In this document: positions 1-8,565 of the stretch, piece after piece | Layout: each line of letters begins with the position of its first letter | Numbering within the stretch: position 1 is the first letter of the stretch | Assembly (NCBI GenBank): GCA_964345295.1 | Contig: CAYFQG010000003.1 | Location: 1 to 64,000 of the forward strand | Direction of reading: 5' to 3' | Origin: JASBZA01 sp964345295 | Lineage (GTDB): Bacteria > Bacillota > Clostridia > Saccharofermentanales > Fastidiosipilaceae | DNA length: 64,000 nt | Notes under the pieces: generated by a model | Told to the model about the DNA's origin: nothing | The model's input: the letters and a program-made list of their open reading frames with translations, nothing else | The model's database searches: none | Made by a program: the position numbers and the translations under genes

Positions 1-573
1 TTTTGCAATGCTCAAACCGGCAATATTGTATTATTAGCAGGCAAGCTCTTTAGCGGAAACGTGCATTCCATAGGCAAGTATCTCATCCCTTTGCTGGCTT
101 TTGTGCTGGGGGTTTATATTGCGGTCCGTATCGAATTTCATTTTCAACGGTCCAAAGTTCTGGTCTGGCAGCAGGCGGTTTTATTAATCGAAATGCTTTC
201 CATGCTGATTGCGGGTTTTCTGCCGGCCAAGCTTCATATTGTTGCCAATTCGCTCTTGTCCTTTTCTTGTGCCATGCAAGTGACCGTATTTAACCGGATG
301 GAAGGGCTGACTTTTGCCTCAACCATGTGTATCGGAAACCTGAGGTCCGCCAGCTGGAATTGGAGCAAGTATCATCTGACCAAAGACAAGGCTTATCGCC
401 ACAGAGCTATCTCTTATTACAGCATTATTGCTATCTTCGCCCTGGGAGCCGTTTTAGGTTTCGCTGCGGCACAACTGATGGCCCTTCGTGCCATTGGGTT
501 GGCTCCGCTATTTTTACTTGTCCCCTCCTTGCTCCTCTTTTGGGAAGAAAGAGACGAAAACGAGAGAATTTAA
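1..573 (+). CDS. YoaK-family (DUF1275) membrane protein, 5' end outside the window
   Basis: The reading frame is open from base 1, so the gene begins upstream and the GTG at 61 is not its start. The first visible residues contain the AQTGNIVLL segment typical of DUF1275, and a second family-like segment (GNLRSASW) lies in the middle. Four or more hydrophobic segments are visible (around residues 28-45, 60-75, 140-158 and 165-180 of the 190 visible residues), so it is an integral membrane protein. The function of the family is not established. It ends in a charged EERDENERI tail. A new promoter follows 8 bases after the stop, so it probably closes its own transcript. Confidence 0.8.
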   Translation, partial: FCNAQTGNIVLLAGKLFSGNVHSIGKYLIPLLAFVLGVYIAVRIEFHFQRSKVLVWQQAVLLIEMLSMLIAGFLPAKLHIVANSLLSFSCAMQVTVFNRMEGLTFASTMCIGNLRSASWNWSKYHLTKDKAYRHRAISYYSIIAIFALGAVLGFAAAQLMALRAIGLAPLFLLVPSLLLFWEERDENERI

Positions 574-580
574 CCTGACC

Positions 581-609
581 TTAACTTTGGCCCCCTATAT
601 CCCTATACT
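581..609 (+). promoter_or_regulatory. putative sigma-A promoter for the DUF4234 gene
   Basis: TTAACT (581-586), a 17-base spacer and TATACT (604-609). A second -10-like TATAAT sits at 629-634 but has no matching -35. Either could drive the gene starting at 686. Confidence 0.4.
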
Positions 610-685
610 ATTTCTATGCTAAATATATTATAATTTTTAGCAGTAACGCCGTTTTCGAGAAAAAGGTGTAACACAGGAGGAAAGC

Positions 686-1213
686 ATGAACGATAACAAC
701 AATGATCAGAATCAGAACCAGGGTCAATACCAGAACCAGTCTTACGGACAGCAGTATACGAATGATCAGAATACGTATCAGAACCAGTCTTACAGCTATC
801 AAGACCCGTCCAGTCAGTACCAGAACCAATACTCCGGCCAAAACCAGGGACCTGTAAAGAATGCCGGGCCGGTTCAGGAGCGCAATGTTGCTATAGCCAT
901 CCTTTTAAGTATTGTGACTTGTGGTATTTACGGACTTTACTGGTTGTACAAGATTGAAGAAGACACCGCACAATTAGCCCATAAACAAGGCAACGGTGCC
1001 ATGGTTGTTCTGCTTAGTGTGGTCACCTGCGGCATCTACGAATGGGTTTGGATTTACCGCTTGGCCAAAGACCGTATGTTCCCTTTGACCGGTAGGGACA
1101 ATTCCATGCTTTACATTATTTTGGCGATTTTCGGCCTCCAAATTGTAAACCTGGCTTTGATTCAATCCGACATCAACCAGGTGCTGGGCGGCACGAATAA
1201 TCCCGGATACTAA
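686..1213 (+). CDS. DUF4234 membrane protein with Q/N-rich N-terminus
   Basis: The protein has 175 residues. The first 55 or so are built almost only from N, Q, Y, D, S and G, with a recurring YQNQSY/YQNQYS unit (three copies). Residues 65-165 form a DUF4234-like domain: two copies of a hydrophobic helix ending in the VTCGIYxxxW motif, then another hydrophobic helix near the C-terminus. A consensus AGGAGG lies seven to eight bases before the ATG. Function is unknown; related proteins are small membrane proteins with Q/G/P-rich cytoplasmic tails. No partner gene is evident. Confidence 0.75.
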   Translation: MNDNNNDQNQNQGQYQNQSYGQQYTNDQNTYQNQSYSYQDPSSQYQNQYSGQNQGPVKNAGPVQERNVAIAILLSIVTCGIYGLYWLYKIEEDTAQLAHKQGNGAMVVLLSVVTCGIYEWVWIYRLAKDRMFPLTGRDNSMLYIILAIFGLQIVNLALIQSDINQVLGGTNNPGY

Positions 1214-1218
1214 AGTAA

Positions 1219-1246
1219 CGGACAGGCCCGAGTTTTTCGGTATAAT
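1219..1246 (+). promoter_or_regulatory. putative promoter for rubredoxin
   Basis: CGGACA (1219-1224), 16 bases, and a perfect TATAAT (1241-1246), about 60 bases upstream of the rubredoxin ATG. The gene is a single-gene unit closed by the terminator at 1496-1527. Confidence 0.45.
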
Positions 1247-1308
1247 AAACGCAAATGGGATTGGAAGTGTACGTCAGTCCCTATTAATTAAAAAGGAGAG
1301 AACGAATT

Positions 1309-1467
1309 ATGAAGAGCTATGTATGTAATTTATGTGGTTATATCTACGACCCCGAAGTCGGCGATCCCGATAACGGTGTAGAAGCCGGTACCGCTTTTGC
1401 TGATGTTCCGGAAGATTGGGTTTGCCCCCTTTGCGGCGCCCCTAAAGACGAGTTCAGCGAAGTTTAA
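1309..1467 (+). CDS. rubredoxin
   Basis: A 52-residue protein, the usual length for a rubredoxin. It carries both iron-binding pairs: C6-x2-C9 in YVCNLCGYIYDP and C39-x2-C42 in WVCPLCGAPKDEF, with the usual GDPDNGVEAGTAF loop between them. It is a small one-electron carrier holding a single Fe(Cys)4 centre, typical of anaerobes, where it often serves oxygen and peroxide detoxification. The ATG follows an AAAAGGAGAG ribosome binding site. Its electron partners are not in the window. Confidence 0.95.
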   Translation: MKSYVCNLCGYIYDPEVGDPDNGVEAGTAFADVPEDWVCPLCGAPKDEFSEV

Positions 1468-1495
1468 TTCTTAACACAATTCGTTTAGAACTAAG

Positions 1496-1527
1496 AAACC
1501 TCCGGCCCGGTGGCTCGGAGGTTTTTT
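1496..1527 (+). terminator. Rho-independent terminator after rubredoxin
   Basis: Nine-base-pair stem AAACCTCCG (1496-1504) / CGGAGGTTT (1516-1524), followed by T-rich bases. It also faces the end of the minus-strand DUF4364 gene and could act in both directions. Confidence 0.85.
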
Positions 1528-1560
1528 CATGCCTGTAATTTGTTCCTAGTCTATAGTTTT

Positions 1561-2139
1561 TTAGGATTCCGTAGGATTGGCCGGTGAACTTAATTTTCTT
1601 AGAAATTCGGGATAGAGGTTTGATGCTTGTTCTTTCCAAAGCTGGCAGGTTTTACGACCTATATCTTCATTGGGAAGGTCCAGCTCGATGTGAAAATATC
1701 TTTGGCCGTGCTCAATAAGAGACAAAGAGACCTGAATCTGTCCGTTGGGAAGAGGGGTCATCTGAGTCAATACGGCACGATCGTCTTTCAACTCCTGCTC
1801 TCTTTCCTGGGTAGCGCGCTCGAGATAGGCTGAGACGGGAAGGGGCAGATACATATGGAGTGTGTCCAAAACCTTCATCCCCTGAGTGGTGATGGAGTAA
1901 CGTTCCGGGGCTTGACCCTGGGCGGTGCGGATGACTTCGTTTTTCCTTTGTGTGGAGGCAACGAGTTTTTCCTTGATTAGTTCGTCCAAGAGTTCGGAAA
2001 ATTGAAAATAATCCATGTACATGGAGCCTACGGCTGTCTGCATGAGTTCTTGCCTTGTCAGGCTGTCTAGCTTGGCCACGATGGACAATAAGATAACCTT
2101 GCGCGTCACCTTATCGGACGCAGGGCTTGTTTGTGTCAT
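1561..2139 (-). CDS. DUF4364 family protein (winged-helix-like regulator)
   Basis: A 192-residue protein resembling the DUF4364 family found in Clostridia: an N-terminal winged-helix-like part (segment YMDYFQFSELLDELI, then a YSITTQGMKVLD wing at about residues 95-106) and a C-terminal alpha/beta part. The start at 2139 is chosen because AAGGAGG lies seven bases before this ATG; the longer frame to 2166 has no such site. The fold suggests DNA binding, but no target is known. It is transcribed divergently from the P-loop gene at 2265. Confidence 0.7.
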   Translation of the reverse strand: MTQTSPASDKVTRKVILLSIVAKLDSLTRQELMQTAVGSMYMDYFQFSELLDELIKEKLVASTQRKNEVIRTAQGQAPERYSITTQGMKVLDTLHMYLPLPVSAYLERATQEREQELKDDRAVLTQMTPLPNGQIQVSLSLIEHGQRYFHIELDLPNEDIGRKTCQLWKEQASNLYPEFLRKLSSPANPTES

Positions 2140-2264
2140 AGGGGCACCCCTCCTTCTAAGAATCATATTCTAACGGTAAAATGCACATATATCTATGAAA
2201 AAAAAGGAAATAGGCTATAATAAAACATAATAAACCTACAGGATATTGCAAAGGAGATTGAATT

Positions 2265-2675
2265 ATGGTGAAACTAATTGTCGGCGGTAAAGGAAGCGGG
2301 AAGACCAAGCGTTTAGTAGATGACTTGAACTTGCAGGCTCAAAACCCGGAAGCAAACATTATTTTATTGGTCCGTGGCGACCGTTTGCACGAGTATGTCA
2401 GACACCCCATTCGTGTCATCGACATGAGTGAATATCCCGTCAATAATTACGATGAGCTCTTGGCTTTTATTGCCGGCTTAGATGCAAAAGACTTTGATAT
2501 TTCCCATGTTTATATTGATAGCATTTCCAAGGTGGCTAATGTAGACGATGAAGAGGCTTTGGCGAAATTCCTGCCCGCTCTGGAAGGCTTCTCTAAGGAA
2601 AAGAATTTCGAAGTCGAAATCATGTACAGTGTCGAACCGGAAAATTTAGACGAGCGTATCAAGGCTTACGTTTAA
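2265..2675 (+). CDS. small P-loop NTP-binding protein
   Basis: 136 residues with a Walker A motif GGKGSGKT at residues 7-14 and a Walker-B-like HVYIDSI about 70 residues later. The fold looks like a minimal P-loop NTPase; similar short proteins in Clostridia are often named after PilT, but no pilus genes are present and I do not assign a function. A TATAAT lies at 2216-2221 without a clear -35, and AAAGGAGA precedes the ATG. Confidence 0.6.
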   Translation: MVKLIVGGKGSGKTKRLVDDLNLQAQNPEANIILLVRGDRLHEYVRHPIRVIDMSEYPVNNYDELLAFIAGLDAKDFDISHVYIDSISKVANVDDEEALAKFLPALEGFSKEKNFEVEIMYSVEPENLDERIKAYV

Positions 2676-2729
2676 GGGATATCGTATAGATATAATTTTG
2701 TGGAATGTTAACTACAAGAGGAGATTAGT

Positions 2730-3182
2730 ATGAGTAAATTTTGGAGCGAGTTCAAAGAGTTTATTATGCGAGGCAATGTGGTCGATATGGCCGTTGGTGT
2801 GGTTGTAGGTGCCGCCTTTAAGGGTATCGTCGACTCACTGGTTAATGACATTATTATGCCTCCTATTGGGTATTTATTGGGCGGTGTGGATTTTTCTTCG
2901 CTCAAGGTCGTCATGAAGCAGGCCATAGGTATACCCGGTGCGGAAGACTATGTGCCCGAAGTAGCTATTAATTACGGAATGTTTATTAACTCCGTTATCA
3001 GCTTCCTGATTATCGCTTTGGTGATTTTCTCAATCGTGAAGAGCCTGCAGAAGGTTAAGACAGCGCTCATTCATGAAGAAGTCGAAGAAGAGAAGGAAGA
3101 AGAGCCTCAGGGCCCGACCGAGACCGAACTCCTTCAGGCTATTTTGGAAGAGGTCCAGAAGAACAAGCACGAGTCGGTTTAG
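2730..3182 (+). CDS. mscL: large-conductance mechanosensitive channel MscL
   Basis: 150 residues. The N-terminal amphipathic helix (FWSEFKEFIMRGNVVDMAVG) and first membrane helix (VVVGAAFKGIVDSLVNDIIMPPIG) are the MscL signature; a second membrane helix lies around residues 90-110. The C-terminal part is highly acidic (EEVEEEKEEE) and ends in the family's cytoplasmic helix. MscL forms a homopentameric tension-gated pore that releases solutes on osmotic downshock. A TATAAT at 2691-2696 just before the gene suggests its own promoter. Confidence 0.95.
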   Translation: MSKFWSEFKEFIMRGNVVDMAVGVVVGAAFKGIVDSLVNDIIMPPIGYLLGGVDFSSLKVVMKQAIGIPGAEDYVPEVAINYGMFINSVISFLIIALVIFSIVKSLQKVKTALIHEEVEEEKEEEPQGPTETELLQAILEEVQKNKHESV

Positions 3183-3228
3183 ACTTTCCGGCTTAGGGCA
3201 CCTATTCCCGAGCTTCAAGCCCGCCGTC

Positions 3229-3257
3229 TGGACAGGGCTTGGGAAAGGTGCTAAAAT
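3229..3257 (+). promoter_or_regulatory. promoter of the rimP-nusA-infB operon
   Basis: TGGACA (3229-3234), 17-base spacer and TAAAAT (3252-3257). Transcription would start near 3264, giving an 80-base leader that contains the hairpin at 3281-3316. No other promoter was found before rimP. Confidence 0.6.
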
Positions 3258-3280
3258 ACCTAAGAATATGAAGCTTACTT

Positions 3281-3316
3281 TAAGAGAGTGGTGCGTCATC
3301 GCATCGCTCTCTCTTA
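3281..3316 (+). promoter_or_regulatory. leader hairpin upstream of rimP
   Basis: TAAGAGAG (3281-3288) pairs with CTCTCTTA (3309-3316), with a further TGCG/CGCA pairing inside. No T-run follows, so it is not a simple terminator. It lies between the operon promoter and the rimP ribosome binding site. Confidence 0.5.
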
Positions 3317-3346
3317 CGTTAAGGGCCTAAGCCCGGGAGAGAAGAC

Positions 3347-3805
3347 ATGTCGAAACTAACCGACCAAGTCCACGATTTAGTGGCACCTTTGGCTGAAGAA
3401 GAAGGCCTGGAGCTTCTGGAAGTACAGTATAAGCAGGAGCAAAAGAAGTGGTACCTACGCCTTATCATCGATAAGAGAGGCGGGATAAGCATAGACGATT
3501 GTGAGCGTTTGAGTCGCAAGGCCGATCCGGTCATAGATGAGAATGTGGACATTCGCCAATCCTATTACCTGGAAGTTCAGTCTCCGGGTCTGGACAGGCC
3601 CTTGAAGACACAAGCGGATTTCGCCCGCTATGTAGGCACCGATGTCGAGCTGACGTTTTATCAGAAGCTGGACGGCAAGAAGAAAATCCAAGGCACGCTT
3701 TTGGCCCATGACAAGGATAGCCTGACCCTGGATGTAAATGGCACCGAGCAGGCCTTCGACCTGCCCGCCGTAGCACAAGTCAAACGCGTTATTAATTTCG
3801 GCTAA
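3347..3805 (+). CDS. rimP: ribosome maturation factor RimP
   Basis: 152 residues, the usual RimP length. The N-terminal alpha/beta domain contains LEVQYKQEQKKWYLRLIIDKRGGISIDDC, and the segment YYLEVQSPGLDRPL is the family signature; the C-terminal part is the Sm-like barrel. RimP acts in 30S subunit maturation. It is the first gene of the operon rimP-nusA-ylxRQ-infB-rbfA, an order conserved across Firmicutes, with nusA beginning 20 bases after its stop. Confidence 0.95.
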   Translation: MSKLTDQVHDLVAPLAEEEGLELLEVQYKQEQKKWYLRLIIDKRGGISIDDCERLSRKADPVIDENVDIRQSYYLEVQSPGLDRPLKTQADFARYVGTDVELTFYQKLDGKKKIQGTLLAHDKDSLTLDVNGTEQAFDLPAVAQVKRVINFG

Positions 3806-3825
3806 GATGAAGGAGAAAGCACAAG

Positions 3826-4980
3826 ATGAATCAAGAATTAATAGAGTCCATTCGTCTCTTATGTAAGGAGCGGGGTTTAGAGCCTCAGACTATCTTCACG
3901 GCTATTGAAGAGGCCTTGGTTGCGGCTTATAAAAGAGAGTTCAATGCCAAGTCCACCGACAATGTCCACGCCACTTTGGACCCTGATACGGGAGAGATGT
4001 CCATATATTTGGAGAAGGTCGTTGTGGAAGATTTAGAAGATCCCAACGAGGAAATTTCTCTTGCCGAAGCTCAGGCTTTGGATCCGGATTTTGAGGTGGG
4101 CGACGTTTTACAGTACGAGCTTCAGCCCGAACAGTTCGGACGTTTGGCAGCCCAGGCGGCCAAATCGGCCATCAGCCAGGCTCTGATTACAGCCGAGCGT
4201 GACCTGATTCATGAAGAGTTTTCCAGCCGTGTCGGTGAATTGGCCTCCGGTGTAGTACAGCGTAAAGACCGCCGCGAAGTCGTTGTGGATATCGGCCGTG
4301 CGGAAGCGGTTTTGACCTCCAGAGAGCAAAGCCCCTTAGATGACTATTCCTTTAACGAACGCATGATGTTTTACATTAAGCGTGTTGATGACAAGAGAGG
4401 CCGTCCGGTGGTCTATGTTTCCAGATCGCATCCGGACCTGGTCCGCAAGCTGTTCGAACAAGAGGTGCCCGAAATTGCTTCCGGCATTGTAGAGATTGTG
4501 AACTGTGTTCGTGAAGCCGGATCCAGAACGAAGATTAGTGTGGCAACCCGTGATGAGAACGTCGATCCTTTGGGCGCTTGTGTCGGCCAAAGAGGTATGC
4601 GTGTCCAAAACGTCTTGAACGAATTACGAGGTGAGAAGATTGATATTATCGAATGGGATCCGGACGAGACCATTTATATCCGTAATGCCCTGAAGCCAGC
4701 CAGTGCCAGCCGTATCCAGCTGACCGAGACCGAAGATTCCAAGCAGGCGGAGGTTGTCGTACCGGACAATCAGTTGTCTTTGGCCATCGGCAAGAACGGC
4801 CAAAATGCCCGTCTGGCAGCCCGTTTGACCGGCTGGAAGATTGATATTAAGTCCGAGAGCCAGGTCAGAGAGTCTTTAGAGGAAGCCTTCATGGCCAGAT
4901 TCGATGAGGCGGCCGAAGGCTTGACCGAAGAAGCTGTGGAAGACACATCGGACAGCGCCACAGAAGAAACCGAGGCCTAA
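3826..4980 (+). CDS. nusA: transcription termination/antitermination factor NusA
   Basis: 384 residues. Domain order: N-terminal RNA-polymerase-binding domain (1-125), S1 domain (about 133-200, GVVQRKDRREVVVDIG), KH1 and KH2 (about 205-345, with GACVGQRGMRVQNV and LAIGKNGQNARLAARLTGWKI). The last 35 residues are an acidic tail without the extra repeats found in proteobacterial NusA. NusA modulates pausing, termination and antitermination. An AAGGAGAAAG site precedes the ATG. Confidence 0.97.
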   Translation: MNQELIESIRLLCKERGLEPQTIFTAIEEALVAAYKREFNAKSTDNVHATLDPDTGEMSIYLEKVVVEDLEDPNEEISLAEAQALDPDFEVGDVLQYELQPEQFGRLAAQAAKSAISQALITAERDLIHEEFSSRVGELASGVVQRKDRREVVVDIGRAEAVLTSREQSPLDDYSFNERMMFYIKRVDDKRGRPVVYVSRSHPDLVRKLFEQEVPEIASGIVEIVNCVREAGSRTKISVATRDENVDPLGACVGQRGMRVQNVLNELRGEKIDIIEWDPDETIYIRNALKPASASRIQLTETEDSKQAEVVVPDNQLSLAIGKNGQNARLAARLTGWKIDIKSESQVRESLEEAFMARFDEAAEGLTEEAVEDTSDSATEETEA

Positions 4981-4981
4981 G

Positions 4982-5536
4982 ATGTCCGGGACTAAGAAGA
5001 CCCCGGAAAGGATGTGCATCGCCTGTAGAAAGATGCATGATAAGTCCGGCCTTCTGCGTCTGGTGAGACAAGAAGACCGGGTCTACTTAGATGTGACCGG
5101 CAAGGCCCAAGGCAGAGGCGCCTATGTTTGCAGAAACAAGGCTTGTATCGATAAGGCCATAGACAAGGGCGCTATCCGCCACCATCTCAAGGCCGGACCG
5201 GCCGAAGACCTTAAGACCGCCTTATATAATGAAGTAGATGCTAAGGCCTTGCGCTTAATCGGGATGGCCAACCGGGCAGGTCAGGTAACAGCCGGTATGA
5301 ATGCCGTTGTTAGAGACCTGGGTCAAGGGAAGATTAAGCTACTCGTTGTCTCGGAAGATATAGGCGATAATAGTTTGAAGAAGATAGAACATGCCTCGGA
5401 AGATCAGGAGGTCCCCTTGATAACGCTAGGGACCAGCCAATCTTTGGGCAACTACACCGGGGCGGAAAAAAGATCGATTGTCGGTATTAAGGACAACAAC
5501 TTTGCCCAAGCCATAGCCGGCTTACTTATAGTATAA
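4982..5536 (+). CDS. YlxR-YlxQ fusion (DUF448 domain plus L7Ae-type RNA-binding domain)
   Basis: 184 residues joining two proteins that are usually encoded by separate adjacent genes between nusA and infB. Residues 1-85 are YlxR/DUF448 (PERMCIACRKM, the GRGAYVCRNKAC segment). Residues 90-184 are an L7Ae/L30e/YlxQ fold (ALRLIGMANRAGQVTAG, KLLVVSEDIGDNS, VPLITLGTSQSLG). YlxQ-type proteins bind kink-turn RNA; YlxR has been linked to transcription control. The ATG lies one base after the nusA stop, so translation is coupled. Confidence 0.88.
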   Translation: MSGTKKTPERMCIACRKMHDKSGLLRLVRQEDRVYLDVTGKAQGRGAYVCRNKACIDKAIDKGAIRHHLKAGPAEDLKTALYNEVDAKALRLIGMANRAGQVTAGMNAVVRDLGQGKIKLLVVSEDIGDNSLKKIEHASEDQEVPLITLGTSQSLGNYTGAEKRSIVGIKDNNFAQAIAGLLIV

Positions 5537-5578
5537 TAGCGTGGTTAAGCGCGTTAATCGGGAGGAAATGTTATATAT

Positions 5579-8560
5579 ATGGTAGATAAGAATGATGCAG
5601 GATTACGGAATGAATCCTTAGAACAAGTTAATAATGATCCACCGCAATCTGCACCATCGGACCAGGATAGTGCCACTATCAGCATGCAAGGTGTATCCGG
5701 TAAAGTTATTACCGGTAAGGTAAAGATTAAGAAGGCCAAACGTACACCTAAGCCTAAGACCGGTGATGCCGAGAAGAAGGCAGGCCGAAACGATAAAGCA
5801 GGCAAGGCGGAGACTAAGCTAACGCCTTCTCAGCCTAAACCGGCGGCAGAAACCAAGGCACCGGTTGAAAAGGAGAAGGCTGCTGAGAAGAAGGCACCCC
5901 TGTCTTCGGGTCCTCAACCTCGGAAGATTAAGTCCGGGGCGGTTGAAGCTGCCGAAAAAACCAAGGAAGAAGCTAAGACTAAGACCGAAACAGCGGAGAA
6001 AACCGTTAAACCTTCCGAGGTAAAAGAAGCCGCTTCGTCTAAGGCAGACTTGGAGACTCCTGAGACTTCTAAGAAAACCGCCGAGACTAAGGCGAAGGAA
6101 AGCGCGACTCCCCAAAAAGCAGAAGCAAAAGAGGAGACGCCGGCCAAGGACAGCTCTATCCATCCCATTGCCTCTCCGCAACCGCGTAAATTAGGTAATA
6201 TTTTTGAAGCCGAGAAGAGGGCGGAAGAAAAAGCGTCTAAGGAAGAAGCTGCCGCGCTTCAAACGAATAAAGAAGATAAGGCCAAGGCTGAACCTAAGAA
6301 GGCTTCCGAAGCCGAAGCGAAGACTGAGACTAAACCGGCTGAACCTGCCGGTCCCAGAAAACTTGCTTCCGGCGGTCCGACCCCTAAGAAGATTGCTTCG
6401 GCAGGTGAAGTGGAAGGTTCTTTGGCCGCTACGGCAAGGGCGTTCGCAAAACGAAAAGAAGAAAAACAGCGCGAGAAAGAAAGACAGAAGCAAGGCCGCA
6501 CCCGCTTCACGGGACGCCGCCAAGACCGTTTCTCTTCGGCACCTGTTTTTGATAAAGATAAGGACGAGGAAGAGCCTAAGTTCCGTTCCGAGTCCAGACG
6601 TAAGAAGAAGACTACACCCGGCGGTGCAGATATGCTGCCTACGAAAAATCAGGACGGGAAGAATAAGTTCCAGAAGCAGACACGCTATAGAGAATTTACT
6701 CAGAACGATTATCGTCAGAGAGATAAGCAGGATAAGTACAACGATTTACGTAAGGAACGTCAGCGCCATAAGCAGAAGCGCGAGGAGCGTCAGAACCAGC
6801 AACCGGCTGTAACCCACGTGTCCTTGCCGGAAGCTTTGACGGTTAAGGAATTTGCCGAGGCCATTTCGCGTTCGGCTGCCGATGTGATTACCAGCTTGAT
6901 GCGTAACGGTGTCATGGCCACACAGAATCAGGAAGTCGACTACGATACGGCGGCTATTATCGCCGAGGAATTCGGTGTGACGACCAGCCTCTTGAAGGAA
7001 GTAAAGATTTCCGACATTATCTTCGACGACACCGAGGACGAAGAAGAGAACTTGGAGGCCAGACCTCCTGTTGTATCGGTCATGGGTCACGTTGACCACG
7101 GTAAGACGACGCTTTTGGACTACATCCGTTCCGAGCAAGTAGCCGAAGGTGAAGCCGGCGGTATTACCCAGCGTATCGGTGCTTACATGACCAAAGTGGG
7201 CGGCAGGAAGATTACTTTCCTCGATACCCCCGGACATGAGGCCTTTACGACCATGCGTGCCAGAGGTGCTCAGGCTACGGATATGGTTATCCTGGTGGTG
7301 GCAGCCGATGACGGCGTTATGCCCCAGACCATTGAGGCTATTAACCATGCCAAGGCAGCCAATACGGATATCATTGTCGCTATTAATAAGATGGATAAGC
7401 CCCATGCCAACCCCGACCGGGTCAAGCAGGAGTTAGCCGAGCATGGTCTGATTCCCGAAGAGTGGGGCGGCTCGACCATTATGGTGCCCATCTCCGCCAA
7501 GACCGGCCAGGGCGTCGAAGACCTTTTGGAAATGGTCCTTTTGAATGCCGATGTTATGGAGCTTAAGGCCGATCCTAATAAACAGGCCAAAGGTATCATC
7601 ATTGAAGCCCAGCTCGATAAGAACAGAGGTCCTGTGGCCACCTTACTGGTCCAGAGAGGTACACTCCACCAAGGCGATACCATTATCGCCGATACGGTTG
7701 TGGGTAACGTGCGTGCCATGGTCAATGCCAACGGCGAAGAGAACGTACCGGCCGGACCGTCTGTACCTGTAGAGGTCCTGGGCTTGCCGGAAGTACCGGA
7801 AGCCGGTTCCGTCTTCTATGTGGTTAAAGATGAGAAGATGGCCCGTGCCTATGCCGAGAAGCGTAGCGAAGAAGAGAGAGAAGAGCGGATCAACAGAGGT
7901 CCTACCGTTACCTTGGATAACCTCTTCAGTCAGATTGAAGCAGGCAAGGTCACGAACTTCAATATCATCGTTAAAGCCGACGTTGTAGGTTCCGTTGAGG
8001 CCATGAGCCAGTCCTTGCAAAAGCTCAGCAATGACGAGGTCAGGATTAATATTGTTCATGCCGCGGCCGGAGCCGTAACCGAGACCGACCTGCGTCTGGC
8101 CGAAGCATCCGATGCAACTATCATCGCCTTTAACGTCAGGCCCAATAACAAGATTATGGATATGGCCAAAGAGTTAGGCGTATCGGTTAAGTCTTACACG
8201 GTTATCTACCACGCCATTGAAGAAGTCGAAGCCGCCATGAAGGGTCTGTTGGCTCCGGTCTTCGAAGAAGTTATCGTCGGCCACGTGGACATCAGAGAAA
8301 TCTTCCATGTTTCTTCTGTCGGTACCATCGGCGGTGCTTACGTTAAGGACGGCAAGATTAACAGAAATTCCGATGTCAGAGTCTTAAGAAATGACGTCAT
8401 CATCCACACCGGCAAATTAGCCTCCCTGAGACGCTATGAGAACGACGTCCGTGAAGTCGTAGCCGGTTACGAATGCGGTCTGAGCTTACAAGGCTTTAAT
8501 GACATGGAAATCGGTGACGTATTAGAAGTCTTCCAGATGGAAGAAGTAGAAAGAAAATAA
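5579..8560 (+). CDS. infB: translation initiation factor IF-2
   Basis: 993 residues, long for IF-2. Residues 1-400 are a low-complexity K/E/A-rich region with a recurring proline motif (see findings). The IF2_N helical domain is near residues 415-470; the GTPase follows with G1 GHVDHGKTT at 503-511, DTPGHEAF and NKMD, then domains II-IV, the last ending in the fMet-tRNA-binding domain. IF-2 brings initiator tRNA to the 30S subunit and promotes subunit joining. The GGAGG at 5561-5565 lies 13 bases before the ATG, a longer spacing than usual; no better in-frame ATG, GTG or TTG exists. Confidence 0.97.
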   Translation: MVDKNDAGLRNESLEQVNNDPPQSAPSDQDSATISMQGVSGKVITGKVKIKKAKRTPKPKTGDAEKKAGRNDKAGKAETKLTPSQPKPAAETKAPVEKEKAAEKKAPLSSGPQPRKIKSGAVEAAEKTKEEAKTKTETAEKTVKPSEVKEAASSKADLETPETSKKTAETKAKESATPQKAEAKEETPAKDSSIHPIASPQPRKLGNIFEAEKRAEEKASKEEAAALQTNKEDKAKAEPKKASEAEAKTETKPAEPAGPRKLASGGPTPKKIASAGEVEGSLAATARAFAKRKEEKQREKERQKQGRTRFTGRRQDRFSSAPVFDKDKDEEEPKFRSESRRKKKTTPGGADMLPTKNQDGKNKFQKQTRYREFTQNDYRQRDKQDKYNDLRKERQRHKQKREERQNQQPAVTHVSLPEALTVKEFAEAISRSAADVITSLMRNGVMATQNQEVDYDTAAIIAEEFGVTTSLLKEVKISDIIFDDTEDEEENLEARPPVVSVMGHVDHGKTTLLDYIRSEQVAEGEAGGITQRIGAYMTKVGGRKITFLDTPGHEAFTTMRARGAQATDMVILVVAADDGVMPQTIEAINHAKAANTDIIVAINKMDKPHANPDRVKQELAEHGLIPEEWGGSTIMVPISAKTGQGVEDLLEMVLLNADVMELKADPNKQAKGIIIEAQLDKNRGPVATLLVQRGTLHQGDTIIADTVVGNVRAMVNANGEENVPAGPSVPVEVLGLPEVPEAGSVFYVVKDEKMARAYAEKRSEEEREERINRGPTVTLDNLFSQIEAGKVTNFNIIVKADVVGSVEAMSQSLQKLSNDEVRINIVHAAAGAVTETDLRLAEASDATIIAFNVRPNNKIMDMAKELGVSVKSYTVIYHAIEEVEAAMKGLLAPVFEEVIVGHVDIREIFHVSSVGTIGGAYVKDGKINRNSDVRVLRNDVIIHTGKLASLRRYENDVREVVAGYECGLSLQGFNDMEIGDVLEVFQMEEVERK

Positions 8561-8565
8561 TTATT

